Assembly (NCBI GenBank): GCA_949752795.1
Contig: OX457057.1
Coordinates: 96,809,513-96,873,512 of the forward strand
Direction of reading: 5' to 3'
Length of the DNA stretch: 64,000 nt
Source: Hyperoodon ampullatus
Taxonomy: Eukaryota > Chordata > Mammalia > Artiodactyla > Ziphiidae
Shown here: positions 11,278-33,798 of the stretch, piece by piece
Position numbering within the stretch: position 1 is the first letter of the stretch
Layout: each line of letters starts with the position of its first letter
The notes under the pieces: model-generated
The model's input: the letters and a program-made list of their open reading frames with translations, nothing else
Told to the model about the DNA's origin: nothing
The model's database searches: none
Made by a program: the position numbers and the translations under genes

Positions 11278-14200
11278 TTAGATTCCATATATATGTGTTA
11301 GCATATGGTATTTGTTTTTCTCTTTCTGACTTACTTCACTCTGTATGACAGACTCTAGGTCCATCCACCTCACTACAAATAGTTCAATTTCGTTCCTTTT
11401 TATGGCTGAGTAATATTCCATTGTATATATGTGCCACATCTTCTTTATCCATTCATCTGTCTGTGGACACTTAGGTTGCTCCCATGTCCTGGCTATTGTA
11501 AATAATGCTGCAGTGAACATTGTGGTACATGTCTCTTTTTGAATTATGGTTTTCTCAGGGTATATGCCCAGTAGTGGGATTGCTGGGTCGTATGGTAGTT
11601 CTATTTGTAGTTTTTTAAGGAACCTCCATACTGTTCTCCATAGTGGCTGTATCAATTTACATTCCCACCAACAGTGCAAGAGGGTTCCCTTTTCTCCACA
11701 CTCTCTCCAGCATTTATTGTTTGTAGATTTTTTGATGATGGCCATTCTGACTGGTGTGAGGTGATACCTCATTGTGGTTTTCATTAGCATTTCTCTAACG
11801 ATTAGTGATGTTGAGCATCCTTTCATGTGTTTGTTAGCATTCTGTATATCTTCTTTGGAGAAATGTATGTTTAGGTCTTCTGCCCATATTTGGATTGGGT
11901 TATTTGTTTTTTTGATATTGAGCTGCATAAGCTGCTTGTATATTATGGAGATTAATCCTTTATCAGTTGCTTCGTTTACAAATATTTTCTCCCATTCTGA
12001 GGGTTGTCTTTTCATCTTGTTTATGTTTTCCTTTGCTGTGCAAAAGCTTTTAAGTTGTATTAGGTCCCAGTTGTTTATTTTTGTTTTTATTTCCATTACG
12101 CTAGGAGGATCTTGCTGTGATTTATGTCATAGAGTGTTCTGCCGATGTTTTCCTCTAAGAGTTTTCTAGTGTCTGGCCTTACATTTAGGTCTTTCATCCA
12201 TTTTGAGTTTATTTTTGTGTATGGTGTTAGGGAGTGTTCTAATTTCATTCTTTTACATTTAGCTGTCCAGTTTTCCCATTACCACTTATTGAAGAGGTTG
12301 TCTTTTCTCCATTGTATATTCTTGCCTCCTTTATCAAAGATTAGGTGACCATATGTGCATGAGTTTATCTCTGGGCTTTCTATTCTGTTCCACTGATCTA
12401 CATTTCTGTTTTTGTGCCAGTACCATACTGTCTTGATTACTCTAACTTTGTAGTATAGTCTGAAATCAGGGAACCTGATTCCTCCAGCTCCATTTTTCTT
12501 TCTCAGGATTGCTTTGGCTATTTGGGGTCCTTAGTATTTCCATACAAATTGTGCAATTTTTTGTTCTAGTTCACAAAAAATGCCATTGATAGTTTGATAG
12601 GGATTGCATTGAATCTTTAGGTTGCTTTGGGTAGTATAGTGTTTTTCACAGTGTTTATTCTTCCAGTCCAGAACATGGTATATCTCTCCATCTGTATCAT
12701 CTTTAATTTCTTTCATCAGTATCTTATAGTTTTCTATATGCAGGTCTTTTGTCTCCTTAGGTAGGTTTATTCCTAGGTATTTTATTCTTTTTGTTGCAGT
12801 GGTAAATGGGAGTGTTTCCTTAATTTCTCTTTCAGATTTTTCATCCTTAGTGTATAGGAATGCAAGAGATTTCTGTGCATTAATTTTGTATCCTGCTACT
12901 TTACCAAATTCATTGATTAGCTCTAGTAGTTTTCTGGTATCATCTTCAGCATTCTCTATGTTTAGTATTATGTCATCTGCAAACAGGGACAGTTTTACTT
13001 CTTATTCTCCGATTTGGATTCCTTTTATTTCTTTTTCTTCTCTGATTGCTATGGCCAAAACTTCCAAAACTATGTTGAATAATAGTGGTGAGAGTGGGCA
13101 GCCTTGTCTTGTTCCTGATCTTAGATGAAATGGTTTCAGTTTTTCACCATTGAGAACAATGTTGGCTGTGGGTTTGTCATATATGGCCTTTATTATGTTG
13201 ACGTAGGTTCCCTCTATGCCTACTTTCTGGAGAGTTTTTATCATAAATGGGTGTTGAATTCTGTCAAAAGCTTTTCCTGAATCAGTTGAGATTATCATAT
13301 GTTTTTTATCCTTCAGTTTGTTAATATGATGTATTGATTGCTTTGCATATATTGAAGAATCCTTGCATTCCTAGGATAAACCCCACTTGATCATGGGGTA
13401 TAATCCTTTTAATGTGCTGTTGGATTCTGTTTGCTAGTATTTTGTTGAGGATTTTTGCATCTGTGTTCATCAGTGATACTGGCCTGGAGATTTCTTTTTT
13501 TGTGACATCTTTGTCTGGTTTTGTTATCAGGGTGATCGTGGTCTCATAGAATGAGTTTGGAACTGTTCCTCCCTCTGCTGTATTTTGGAAGAGTTTGAGA
13601 AGGATAGGTGTTAGCTCTTCTCTAAGTGATAGAATTTGCCTGTGAAGCCATCTGGTCCTGGGCTTTTGTTTCTTGGAAGATTTTTAATCACAGTTTCAAT
13701 TTCAGTGCTTGTGATTGGTCTGTTAATATTTTCTGTTTCTTCCTGGTTCAGTCTTGGAAGGTTGGACTTTTCTAAGAATTTGTCCATTTCTTCCAGGTTG
13801 TCCATTTTATTGGCATAGAGTTGCTTGTAGTAATCTCTCATGATCCTTTGTATTTCTGAAGTGTCAGTTGTTACTTGTCCTTTTTCATTTCTAATTCTGT
13901 TGATTAGAGTCTTCTCCCTTTTTTTCTTGATGAGTCTGGCTAATGGTTTATTATTTTTGTCTATCTTCTCAAAGAACAAGCTTTCAGTTTTATTGATCTT
14001 TACTATTGTTTCCTTCATTTCTTTTTCATTTATTTCTCATCTGATCTTTATGATTTCTTTCCTTCTGCTAACACTGGAGTTTTCTTGTTCTTCTTTCTCT
14101 AATTGCTTTAGGTGTAAGGTTAGGTTGTTTATTTGAGATTTTTGTTGTTTCTTGAAGTAGGATTGTTTTGCTCTAAATTTCCCTCTTAGGACTGCTATTG

Positions 14201-15298
14201 CTGCAACCCATAGGTTTTGGGTTGTCGTGTTTTCATTGTCATTTGTTTTTAGGTATTTTTTGGTTTCCTCTTTGATTTCTTCAGTAATCTCTTGGTTGTT
14301 TAGTAGCATATTATTTAGCCTCCATGTGTTTGTAATTTTTTACATTTTTTTTCTTGTAATTGATATCTAGTCTCTAGTCTCATAGTGTTGTGGTTGGAAA
14401 AGATACTTGATATGATTTCAGTTTTCTTAAATTTACCGAGGGTTGATTTGTGACTCAGGATTTGATCTATCCTGGGAATGTTCATGAGCACTTGAGAAGA
14501 AAGTGTATTCTGTTGTTTTTGGATGGAATGCCCTATAAATATATCAATGAAGTCCATCTTGTTTAATGTGTCATTTAAAGCTTGTGTTTCCGTATTTATT
14601 TTCATTTTGATGTTCTGTCCATTGATGATAGTGGGATGTTAAAGTTCCCACTATTATGTTACTGTCGATTTCCCCTTTTATGGCTGTTAGCATATTTGCC
14701 TTCTGTATTGAGGTGCTCCTATTTGGGTGCATAAATGTTTACAATTGTTATATCTTCTTCTTGGATTGATCCCTTGATCATTATGTAGTGTCCTTCTTTG
14801 TCTCTTATAATAGTCTTTATTTTGAAGTCTATTTTGTCTGATACGAGAATTGCTACTCCAGCTTTCTTTTGATTTACATTCGCATAGAATATCTTTTTCC
14901 ATCCCCTCACTTTCAGTCTGTATGTGTCCCTAGGTCTGAAGTGGGTCTCTTTTATTTTTTATTTTTTTATTTTTATTTTTATTTTTTTTTGGTGGTACGC
15001 GGGCCTCTCACTGTCGTGGCCTCTCCCGTTGCGGAGCACAGGCTCCGGACGCGCAGGCTCAGCGGCCATGGCTCACGGGCCCAGCCGCTCCGCGGCACGT
15101 GGGATCTTCCCAGACTGGGGCACGAACCCGCGCCCCCTGCATCGGCAGGCGGACTCTCAACCACTGCACCACCAGGGAAGCCCTGAAGTGGGTCTCTTTT
15201 AGACAGCATATATATGGGTCTTGTTTTTGTATCCATTCAGCCAGTCTGTGTCTTTTGGTTGGAGCATTTAATCCATTTACATTTAAGGTAGTTATCAA
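11278..15298 (-). pseudogene. L1 ORF2 relic, copy B
   Basis: Minus-strand blocks cover the endonuclease (15298 downward, motif CCLKETHF intact, then interrupted by a SINE), the reverse transcriptase (14018-13611 and 13298-13002) and the C-terminal domain (12096-11278, ending LTHIYGI and a stop). An in-frame TAA at about 13000 precedes an intact FADD polymerase motif. Several frameshifts exist. It is better preserved in its catalytic residues than copy A, but it is still broken. Confidence 0.9.
14955..15182 (-). mobile_element. CHR SINE (short form) in L1 endonuclease region
   Basis: A reverse-oriented SINE with a (ttttta)n tail on the left, flanked by a 19-bp duplication, ctgaagtgggtctctttta, at 14936-14954 and 15183-15201. 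It splits ORF2 directly after the CCLKETHF motif. Confidence 0.95.
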
Positions 15299-15369
15299 TA
15301 TATACGTTCCTATATCCGTTTCTTAATTGTTTTGTTATTGTAGGTCTTTTCCTTCTCTTGTGTTTCCTG

Positions 15370-17010
15370 CCTAGAGAAGTTCCTTTAGCATTTGTTGTAA
15401 AGCTGGTTTGATGGTGCTGAATTCTCTTAACTTTTGCTTGTCTGTAAAGGTTTTAATTTCTCCGTTGAATCTGAATGAGATCCTTGCTGGGTAGAGTAAT
15501 CTTGGTTGCATCACTTTATTTTATTTTTTTAACATCTTTATTGGAGTATAATTGCTTTACAATGGTGTGTTAGTTTCTGCTATGTAACAAAGTGAATCAG
15601 CTGTACATATACATATATCCCCATATCTCCTCCCTCTTATGTCTCCTCCCACCCTCCCTATTCCACCCCTCTAGGTGGACACAAAGCACCGAGCTAATCT
15701 CCTTGTGATATGCGGCTGCTTCCCACTAGCTGTCTGTTTTACATTAGGTAGTGTATATATGTCCATGCCACCCTCTTACTTCGTCCCAGCTTACCTTTCC
15801 CCTTCCTCTTGTCCTCAGGTCCATTTTCTAAGTCTGCGTCTTTATTCCTGTCCTGCCCCTAGGTTCTTCAGAAACCTTTTTTTTTTTTAGATTCCATATA
15901 TATGTGTTAGCATACGGTATTTGTTTTTCTCTTTCTGACTTACTTCACTCTGTATTACAGTCTCTAGGTCCATCCACCTCACTACAAATAACTCAATTTC
16001 GTTTCTTTTTATGGCTGAGTAATATTCCATTGTATATATGTGCCACATCTTCTTTATCCATTCATCTGTCGATGGACACTTAGGTTGCTTCCACGTCCTG
16101 ACTTTTGTAAATAGAGCTGCAGTGAACATTGTGGGTCATGACTCTTTTTGAATTATGATTTTCTCAGGGTATGTGCCCAGTAGTGGGATTGCTGGGTCGT
16201 ATGGTAGTTTTATTGTTAGTTTTTTAAGGAACCTGCATACTGTTCTCCATAGTGCCCTTTCATCACTTTAAATGTGTCCTGCCACTCCCTTCTGGCTTGC
16301 AGAGTTTCTGCTGAAAGATCAGCTGTTAACCTTGTAGGAATTCCCTTGTATGTTATTTGTTCCTTTTCCCTTGCTGCTTTTAATATTTTTTCTTTGTATT
16401 TAATTTTTGATAGTTTGATTATTATATGTCTTGGCATGTTTCTCCTTGCAGTTATCCTGTATGGAACTCTCTGCACTTCCTGGACTTGATTGACTATTTC
16501 CTTTCCTATGTTAGGGAAATTTTCAACTATAATCTCTTCAAATAGTTTCTCAGACCCTTTCTTTTTCTCTTTTTCTTCTGGGACGCCTATAATTCAAATG
16601 TTAGTGCATTTAATGTTGTCCCAGTGGTCTCTGAGATTGTCCTCAGTTCTTTTCATTCTTTTTTCTTTATTGTGCTGTGTGGTAGTTATCTCCACTATTT
16701 TATCTTCCAGGTCACTTATCCGTTCTCTGCCTCAGTTATTCTGCTGTTGATTCCTTCTAGTGAGTTTTTAATTTCATTTATTGTGTTGTTCATCATTGTT
16801 TGTTTGCTCTTTAGTTCTTCTAGGTCCTTGTTAAACGTTTCTGGTGTTTTCTCCATTCTGTTTCCAAGACTGTGGATCCTCTTTACTATCATTACTCTGA
16901 ATTCTTTTTCAGGTAGATTGCCTATTTCCTCTTCTTTGTTTGGTCTGGTGGGTTTTTACCCTGCTCCTTCATCTTCTGCGTATTTCTCTGTCTTCTCATT
17001 TTGTTTACCT
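15370..17010 (-). pseudogene. L1 ORF1 relic, copy B, split by a nested L1
   Basis: ORF1 protein coding relics lie on the minus strand on either side of the nested L1 fragment at 15519-16254. The part at 16476-16270 carries the LSAETLQARREW block of the C-terminal domain. The N-terminal coiled-coil part lies at about 17010-16600. The nested insertion destroys the frame. Confidence 0.82.
15519..16254 (-). mobile_element. 5'-truncated L1 3' end nested in L1 copy B
   Basis: About 735 bp of L1 3' end (ORF2 C-terminus plus 3' UTR) in the same orientation as its host, with a T-rich tail at the left edge. catcacttta occurs at 15509-15518 and 16261-16270. Compared with copy A, about 15 bp of ORF1 (taggtttttcccttt) is missing on the left, and part reappears on the right. 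The insertion therefore came with a small deletion. Confidence 0.85.
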
Positions 17011-18930
17011 TACTGTGTTTGGGGTCTCCTTTTCGCAGGCTGCTGGTTCTTAGTTTCTTTTGTTTTTGGTGTCTGCCCCCAGTGGGTGAGGTTGATTCAG
17101 TGAGTTGTGTAAGCTTCCTGGTGGAGGGGACTGGTGCCTGTATTCTGGTAGGTGGGGCTGTATCTTGTCTTTCTGGTAGGCAGGGCCACATCTGGTGGTG
17201 TGTTTTCTGATGTCTGTGAACTTAGTATGATTTTAGGCAGCCTCTCTGCTAATTGGTGGCATTGTGTTCCTGTCTTGCTAGTTGATTTGCAGGGGACATC
17301 CAGCACTGGAACTTGCTGGCCATTGGGTGGAGCTGTGTCTTAGCGTTGAGACAGAGATCTCTGGGAGAGCTCTCACCGATTGATATTACATGGGGCTGGG
17401 AGGTCTCTGGTGGACCAGTGTCCTGAACTCGGCTATCCCACCTCAGAGGCTCAGGCCTGACAGCAAGGCGGAACACCAAGACCCTGTCAGCCACACGGCT
17501 CAGAAGAAAGGGAGAAAAAAAGAAAGAAAAGAAAACTCTTAAAAATATTTTAAAAATAATAATAATGAAAAAAAAAAAGAAAGAGCAACCAAACCAATAA
17601 ACAAATCCACCAATGATAACAAGCACTAAAAACTATAGTAAGATAAACATAAAAATCAGTCGCAGACAGCAGACCCCAAGTCTACAGTTGCTTCCAAAGT
17701 CCACTGCCTCTATTTTGGGATGATTCGTTGTCTATTCAGGTTTGATGCAGGGTGCATCAAGTTGATTGTGGGGATTTAATCCGCTGCTCCTGAGGCTGCT
17801 GGGGGAGATTTCCCTTTCTTTTTGTTCGCACAGCTCCTGGGGTTCAGCTTTGGTTTTGGCCCCACCTCTGTGTGTAGGCCACCCTCGGGCAGACCCCAGC
17901 CCAGACAGGATGGGGTTAAAGGAGCGGCTGATTAGGGAGCTCTGGCTCACTCGTGCTGGGGGGAGGGAGGGGAGGGAGGCGTATGGTAGTTATGATTGGA
18001 ATGTGGGGTGAGCTTGTGGAGGCAAGGCGGGTGTGATGTTTCAGCAGCCTGAGGTGCGCCTTGTGTTCTCCCAGGGAACTTGTCCCTGGATCACAGGTTC
18101 CTGGCAGTGGCGTGTTGCACAGGCTCCCAGGGGGTTGTGGATAGTGACCTGCGCTTGCACACAGGCTTCTTGGTGGCTGCAGCAGCAGCATTAGCATTTC
18201 ATGCTTGTCTCTGGTGTCCGGGCTGATAGCCGTGGCTCACGCCTGTCTCTGGAGCTCATTTAGGTGGTGCTCTGCCTTCTGTGGGCAGACAGGGAAGGAA
18301 TCCCCCCTCCTCGTGCACCCTGAGTCAATGGTCTCTTGCCTTTTCTACAAGTCCAGACTTTTTCGCAAACTCCCTCCTGGCTAGCTGTGGTGCACTAGCC
18401 CCCTTCAGGCTGTGTTCATGCAGCCAACCCCAATCCTCTCCCTGGGAGCTGACCTCCAAAGCCCGAGCCTCAGCTCCCAGCCCCCACCCGTCCCGGCGGG
18501 TGAGCAGACAAGCCTCTCAGGCTGGTGAGTGCTGGTCAGCAGCAGTCCTCTGTGCGGGAATCTCTCCGCTTTGCCCTCCGCACCCCTGTTGCTGCGCTCT
18601 CCTCCGTGGCTCCGAAGCTCTCCCCCTCCGCCACCCACAGTCTCCACCCGCGAAGGGGCTTCCTAGTGTGTGGAAACCTTTCCTCCTTCACAGCTCCCTC
18701 CCACTGGTGCAGGCCCCGTCCCTATTCTTTTGTCTCTGTTTTTTCTTTTTTCTTTTGCCCTACCCAGGTACTTGGGGAGTTTCTTTCCTTTTGGGAGGTC
18801 TGAGGTCTTCTGCCAGCATTCAGTAGGTGTTCCGTAGGAGTTATTCCACATGTAGATGTATTTCTGATGTATTTGTGGGGAGGAAGGTGATCTCCATGTC
18901 TTACTCCTCTGCCATCTTTAAGGTCCCCTA
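17011..18930 (-). promoter_or_regulatory. L1 5' UTR / internal promoter, copy B
   Basis: Closely similar to 5601-7813 of copy A but without its SINE. It is GC-rich with many decayed CpGs. The 5' end falls at the ctattgaag duplication. Confidence 0.7.
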
Positions 18931-19214
18931 CTATTGAAGTGTTTTAAATCAGACAGTAACATGTTCATATGCACATTCAGAAAGACCACAGTAAGAGTAG
19001 TATGGAATAGAGGTAGGCAGACTAGCTAGGAGACTCTTGCACTCATCCAGGTACAAAGGCCAAACTCAATTAATTGGTGGAGACAGAGAAGAGGTCATGA
19101 ATAGGAAAAATATTAAGAGAGAATCTCTGGGGTGTGGAAATTAATTGGATATGAGGAAAAGTGAATAGGAAGAAGACAGAGGCAATATCTGGAATTCTAG
19201 TTTTGGTGACTTTT

Positions 19215-19310
19215 TTTTTTTTTTTTTTTTTGTGGTCCATGCCATGCGGCTTGCAGGGCCATGGCAGTGAAAGCGTGAAATCCTAACAACTAGGCCACCA
19301 GGGAACTCCT
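19215..19310 (-). mobile_element. Short tRNA-derived SINE at the tail of an old L1
   Basis: A reverse-oriented SINE: poly-T at 19211-19231, body with gccatgcggcttgcag, head gggaactcc near 19307. It sits directly against the T-rich 3' end of the L1 that follows, as expected for a SINE landing in an L1 A-tail. Confidence 0.8.
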
Positions 19311-19745
19311 TTTTTTTTTTTTATCGAAGTATAATTGATTTTACAATATTGTGTTAGTTTCAGGTATACAGCAGAGTGCTTCAGTTATGTATATTTTTTC
19401 ATATTCTCCATTATAGGTTATTATTAGATATTGTATATAATTCCCTGTGCTATACAATAAATGCTTGATGCTTATCTATTTAATGTATAGTAGTTTGTGT
19501 CTGTTAATCCCATACTCCTAATTTATCCCTCCCTTTCCCCTTTGGTAACCATAAATTTGTTTTCTATGTCTGTGAGTCTCTTTCTGTTTTGTATATAGAT
19601 TCATTGTATTACTTTTTTGACTCCACATTTAAATGATATAATGTTTGTCTTTGTCTGACTTACTTCACTAAGTGTAATATTCTCCAAGTTCATCCATGTT
19701 GCTGCATATGGCAATATTTCATTTTTATGGCTGAGTAATATTCTG

Positions 19746-19802
<57 letters not shown>

Positions 19803-20363
19803 TATATATATGTACACCACATCTTCTTAAGCCAGTCATCTGTTGATGGGCACTTGGGTTGTTCCCATGTCTTGGCTATTGTGAATAGTGCTGCTATGAA
19901 CTTTGGGGTGCTTATTTAGTCAGAGAATGTTTTGCCTATGTTCTAGGAGTTTTATGGCATCATGTCTTATATTTAGGTCTTTAAACCATTTTGAGTTTAT
20001 TTTTGTATATGGTGTGAGGCAGTATTCTAATTTCATTGATTACATGTAGCTGTCCAGCTTTCCCAACACCACTTGTTGAAGGGACTGCCTTTTTTCCATC
20101 ATATGTTGTTGTCTCCTTTGTCATAGGTTAATTGACTATAAGTGTGTGGGTTTATTTCTGGGCTCTCCATTCTGTTCCATTAAATCTGTATATCTGTTTT
20201 TGTGCCAGTACCACACTGTTTTGATTACTGTAGCTTTGTAGTATAGTCTGAAGTCTGGAAGGGTTATGCCTCCACCTTTGTTCTTTTTTCACAGGATCAC
20301 TTTGGCAATTCTGGGTCTTTGTGGTTCCATATAAATTTTAGGAGCATTTGTTCTAGTTCTGTG
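19311..20363 (-). mobile_element. Older L1 3' end, part 1
   Basis: A minus-strand L1 3' end of a different, older subfamily (ttatcgaagtataattgatt at its left end). It continues at 21366-21720 after a later insertion. The whole block 19215-21720 is flanked by a long imperfect duplication (19174-19214 and 21721-21759). It includes a (ta)n(ca)n microsatellite at about 19747-19810. Confidence 0.85.
19747..19810. repeat. (TA)n/(CA)n microsatellite
   Basis: About 20 TA units run into about 6 CA units and more TA, inside the old L1. It is likely polymorphic in length. Confidence 0.9.
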
Positions 20364-20378
20364 GAAAATGTCATGGGT

Positions 20379-21350
20379 GGGACTTCCCTGGTGGTGCAGT
20401 GGTTAAGAATCTGCTTGCCAATGCACAGGACACAGGTTCTAACCCTAGTCCAGGAATATCCCACATGCTGCAGAGCAACTAAGCCCATGCAGCACAACCA
20501 CTGAGCCTATACTCTAGAGCCCACGAGCCACAACTGCTGAGCCCATGTGCCACAACTACTGAAGCCTGCTCACCTAGAGCCCATGCTCTGCAACAAGAGA
20601 AGCCACCGCAATGAGAAGCCTGCACACCGCAACAAAGAGTAGCCCCTGCTCACCACAACTAGAGAAAGCCTGTGCACAGCAACGAAGACCCAATGCAGAA
20701 AAGGGAACCCTCTTGCACTGTTGGTGGGAATGTAAATTGATACAGCCACTATGGAGAACAGTATGGAGTTTCCTGAAAAAAACAAAAATAGAACTGCCAT
20801 CTGACCCAGCAATCCCACTACTGGGCATATACCCAGAGAAAATCATAATTCAAAAAGACACATGCACCCCAATGTTCATTGCAGCACTATTTGCAATAGC
20901 CAGGTCATGGAAGCAAACTAAATGCCCATCGACAGACGAATGGATAAAGAAGATGTGGTACATATATACAGTGGAATATTACTCAGCCATACAAAGGAAC
21001 GAAATTGGGTCATTTGTAGAGACATGGATGGACCTAGAGACTGTCATACAGAGTGAACTAAGTCAGAAAGAGAAAAACAAATATATATTAACGCATATAT
21101 GTGGAATCTAGAAAAATGTCACAGATGAACTGGTTTGCAAGGCAGAAATAGAGACACAGATGTAGAGAACAAACATGGACACCAAGCAGGGAAAGCAGGG
21201 TGAGTGGTGGTGGGATGAAATGGGAAATTGGGATTGATATATATACACTAATATGTATAAAATAGATAACTAATAAGAACCTACTGTATAAAATAAAATA
21301 AAATTCAAAAAAATAATTAACTTTTTCAAAAATCCATTAAAAAAAAGAAA
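20379..21350 (+). mobile_element. Chimeric SINE-L1 insertion
   Basis: A plus-strand block made of a long-form CHR SINE (20379-20696), joined without a gap to a 5'-truncated L1 3' end (about 20697-21350, beginning inside ORF2 at the [12 protein letters not shown] block) with an A-rich tail. One 15-bp duplication, gaaaatgtcatgggt, flanks the whole unit (20364-20378 and 21351-21365). No duplication is seen between the two halves. The SINE stops at 'caatgcag', just short of its normal 'ccaaaaataaa' tail. This looks like a single retrotransposition of a chimeric RNA or cDNA. Confidence 0.85.
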
Positions 21351-21365
21351 GAAAATGTCATGGGT

Positions 21366-21720
21366 ATTTTGATAGGGATTGCTTTAAATCTATAGATCAC
21401 TTTGGGTAGTATGGCCATCTTAACAATATTCTTCCAATCCAAGGGCATGGGATATCTCCATTTCTTTGAATCATCTTCAGTTTCCTTTATCAATGTTTAT
21501 AGTTTTCAGCATAAAAGTCATTCACCTCTTTGGTTAAATTTATTCCTAGGGTTGTTTTTATTGTTTTTCTTTTTACCCAGTTTTAAACAGGATTGTTTTT
21601 TTCACTCTCTCCTTCCTATATTTCATTGTTAGTGTAAAGAAATGCAACTGATTTCTGTATATTAATCTTGTATCCTGCTACCTTTGAATTCATTTATTTG
21701 TTCTAATAGTTTTTGTGTGG
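21366..21720 (-). mobile_element. Older L1 3' end, part 2
   Basis: The continuation of 19311-20363 after the chimeric insertion (aaatgtcatgggt, then 'attttgatagggattgc'). The L1 is 5'-truncated at 21720. Confidence 0.82.
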
Positions 21721-21759
21721 AGACAGGCAATATCTAGGATTCTAGTTTTGGTGACTTTT

Positions 21760-33798
<12,039 letters not shown>

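Larger units (their letters stand above)
10894..18930 (-). mobile_element. Full-length L1 retrotransposon, inactive (L1 copy B)
   Basis: A second complete minus-strand L1. It has its 3' end near 10922, ORF2 at 11278-15298, ORF1 at about 15370-17010, and a 5' UTR up to the 5' end near 18920, where the terminal motif has decayed to ctctgccatcttt. A 9-bp duplication, ctattgaag, lies at 10885-10893 and 18931-18939. It contains a SINE (14955-15182) and a nested L1 3' fragment (15519-16254). The poly-T side is preceded by a (gttt)n run. Confidence 0.9.

Noticed and set aside
20611..21111. A 166-codon plus-strand gene
   Set aside because: Translation of the SINE tail and L1 ORF2 C-terminus in the chimeric insertion.
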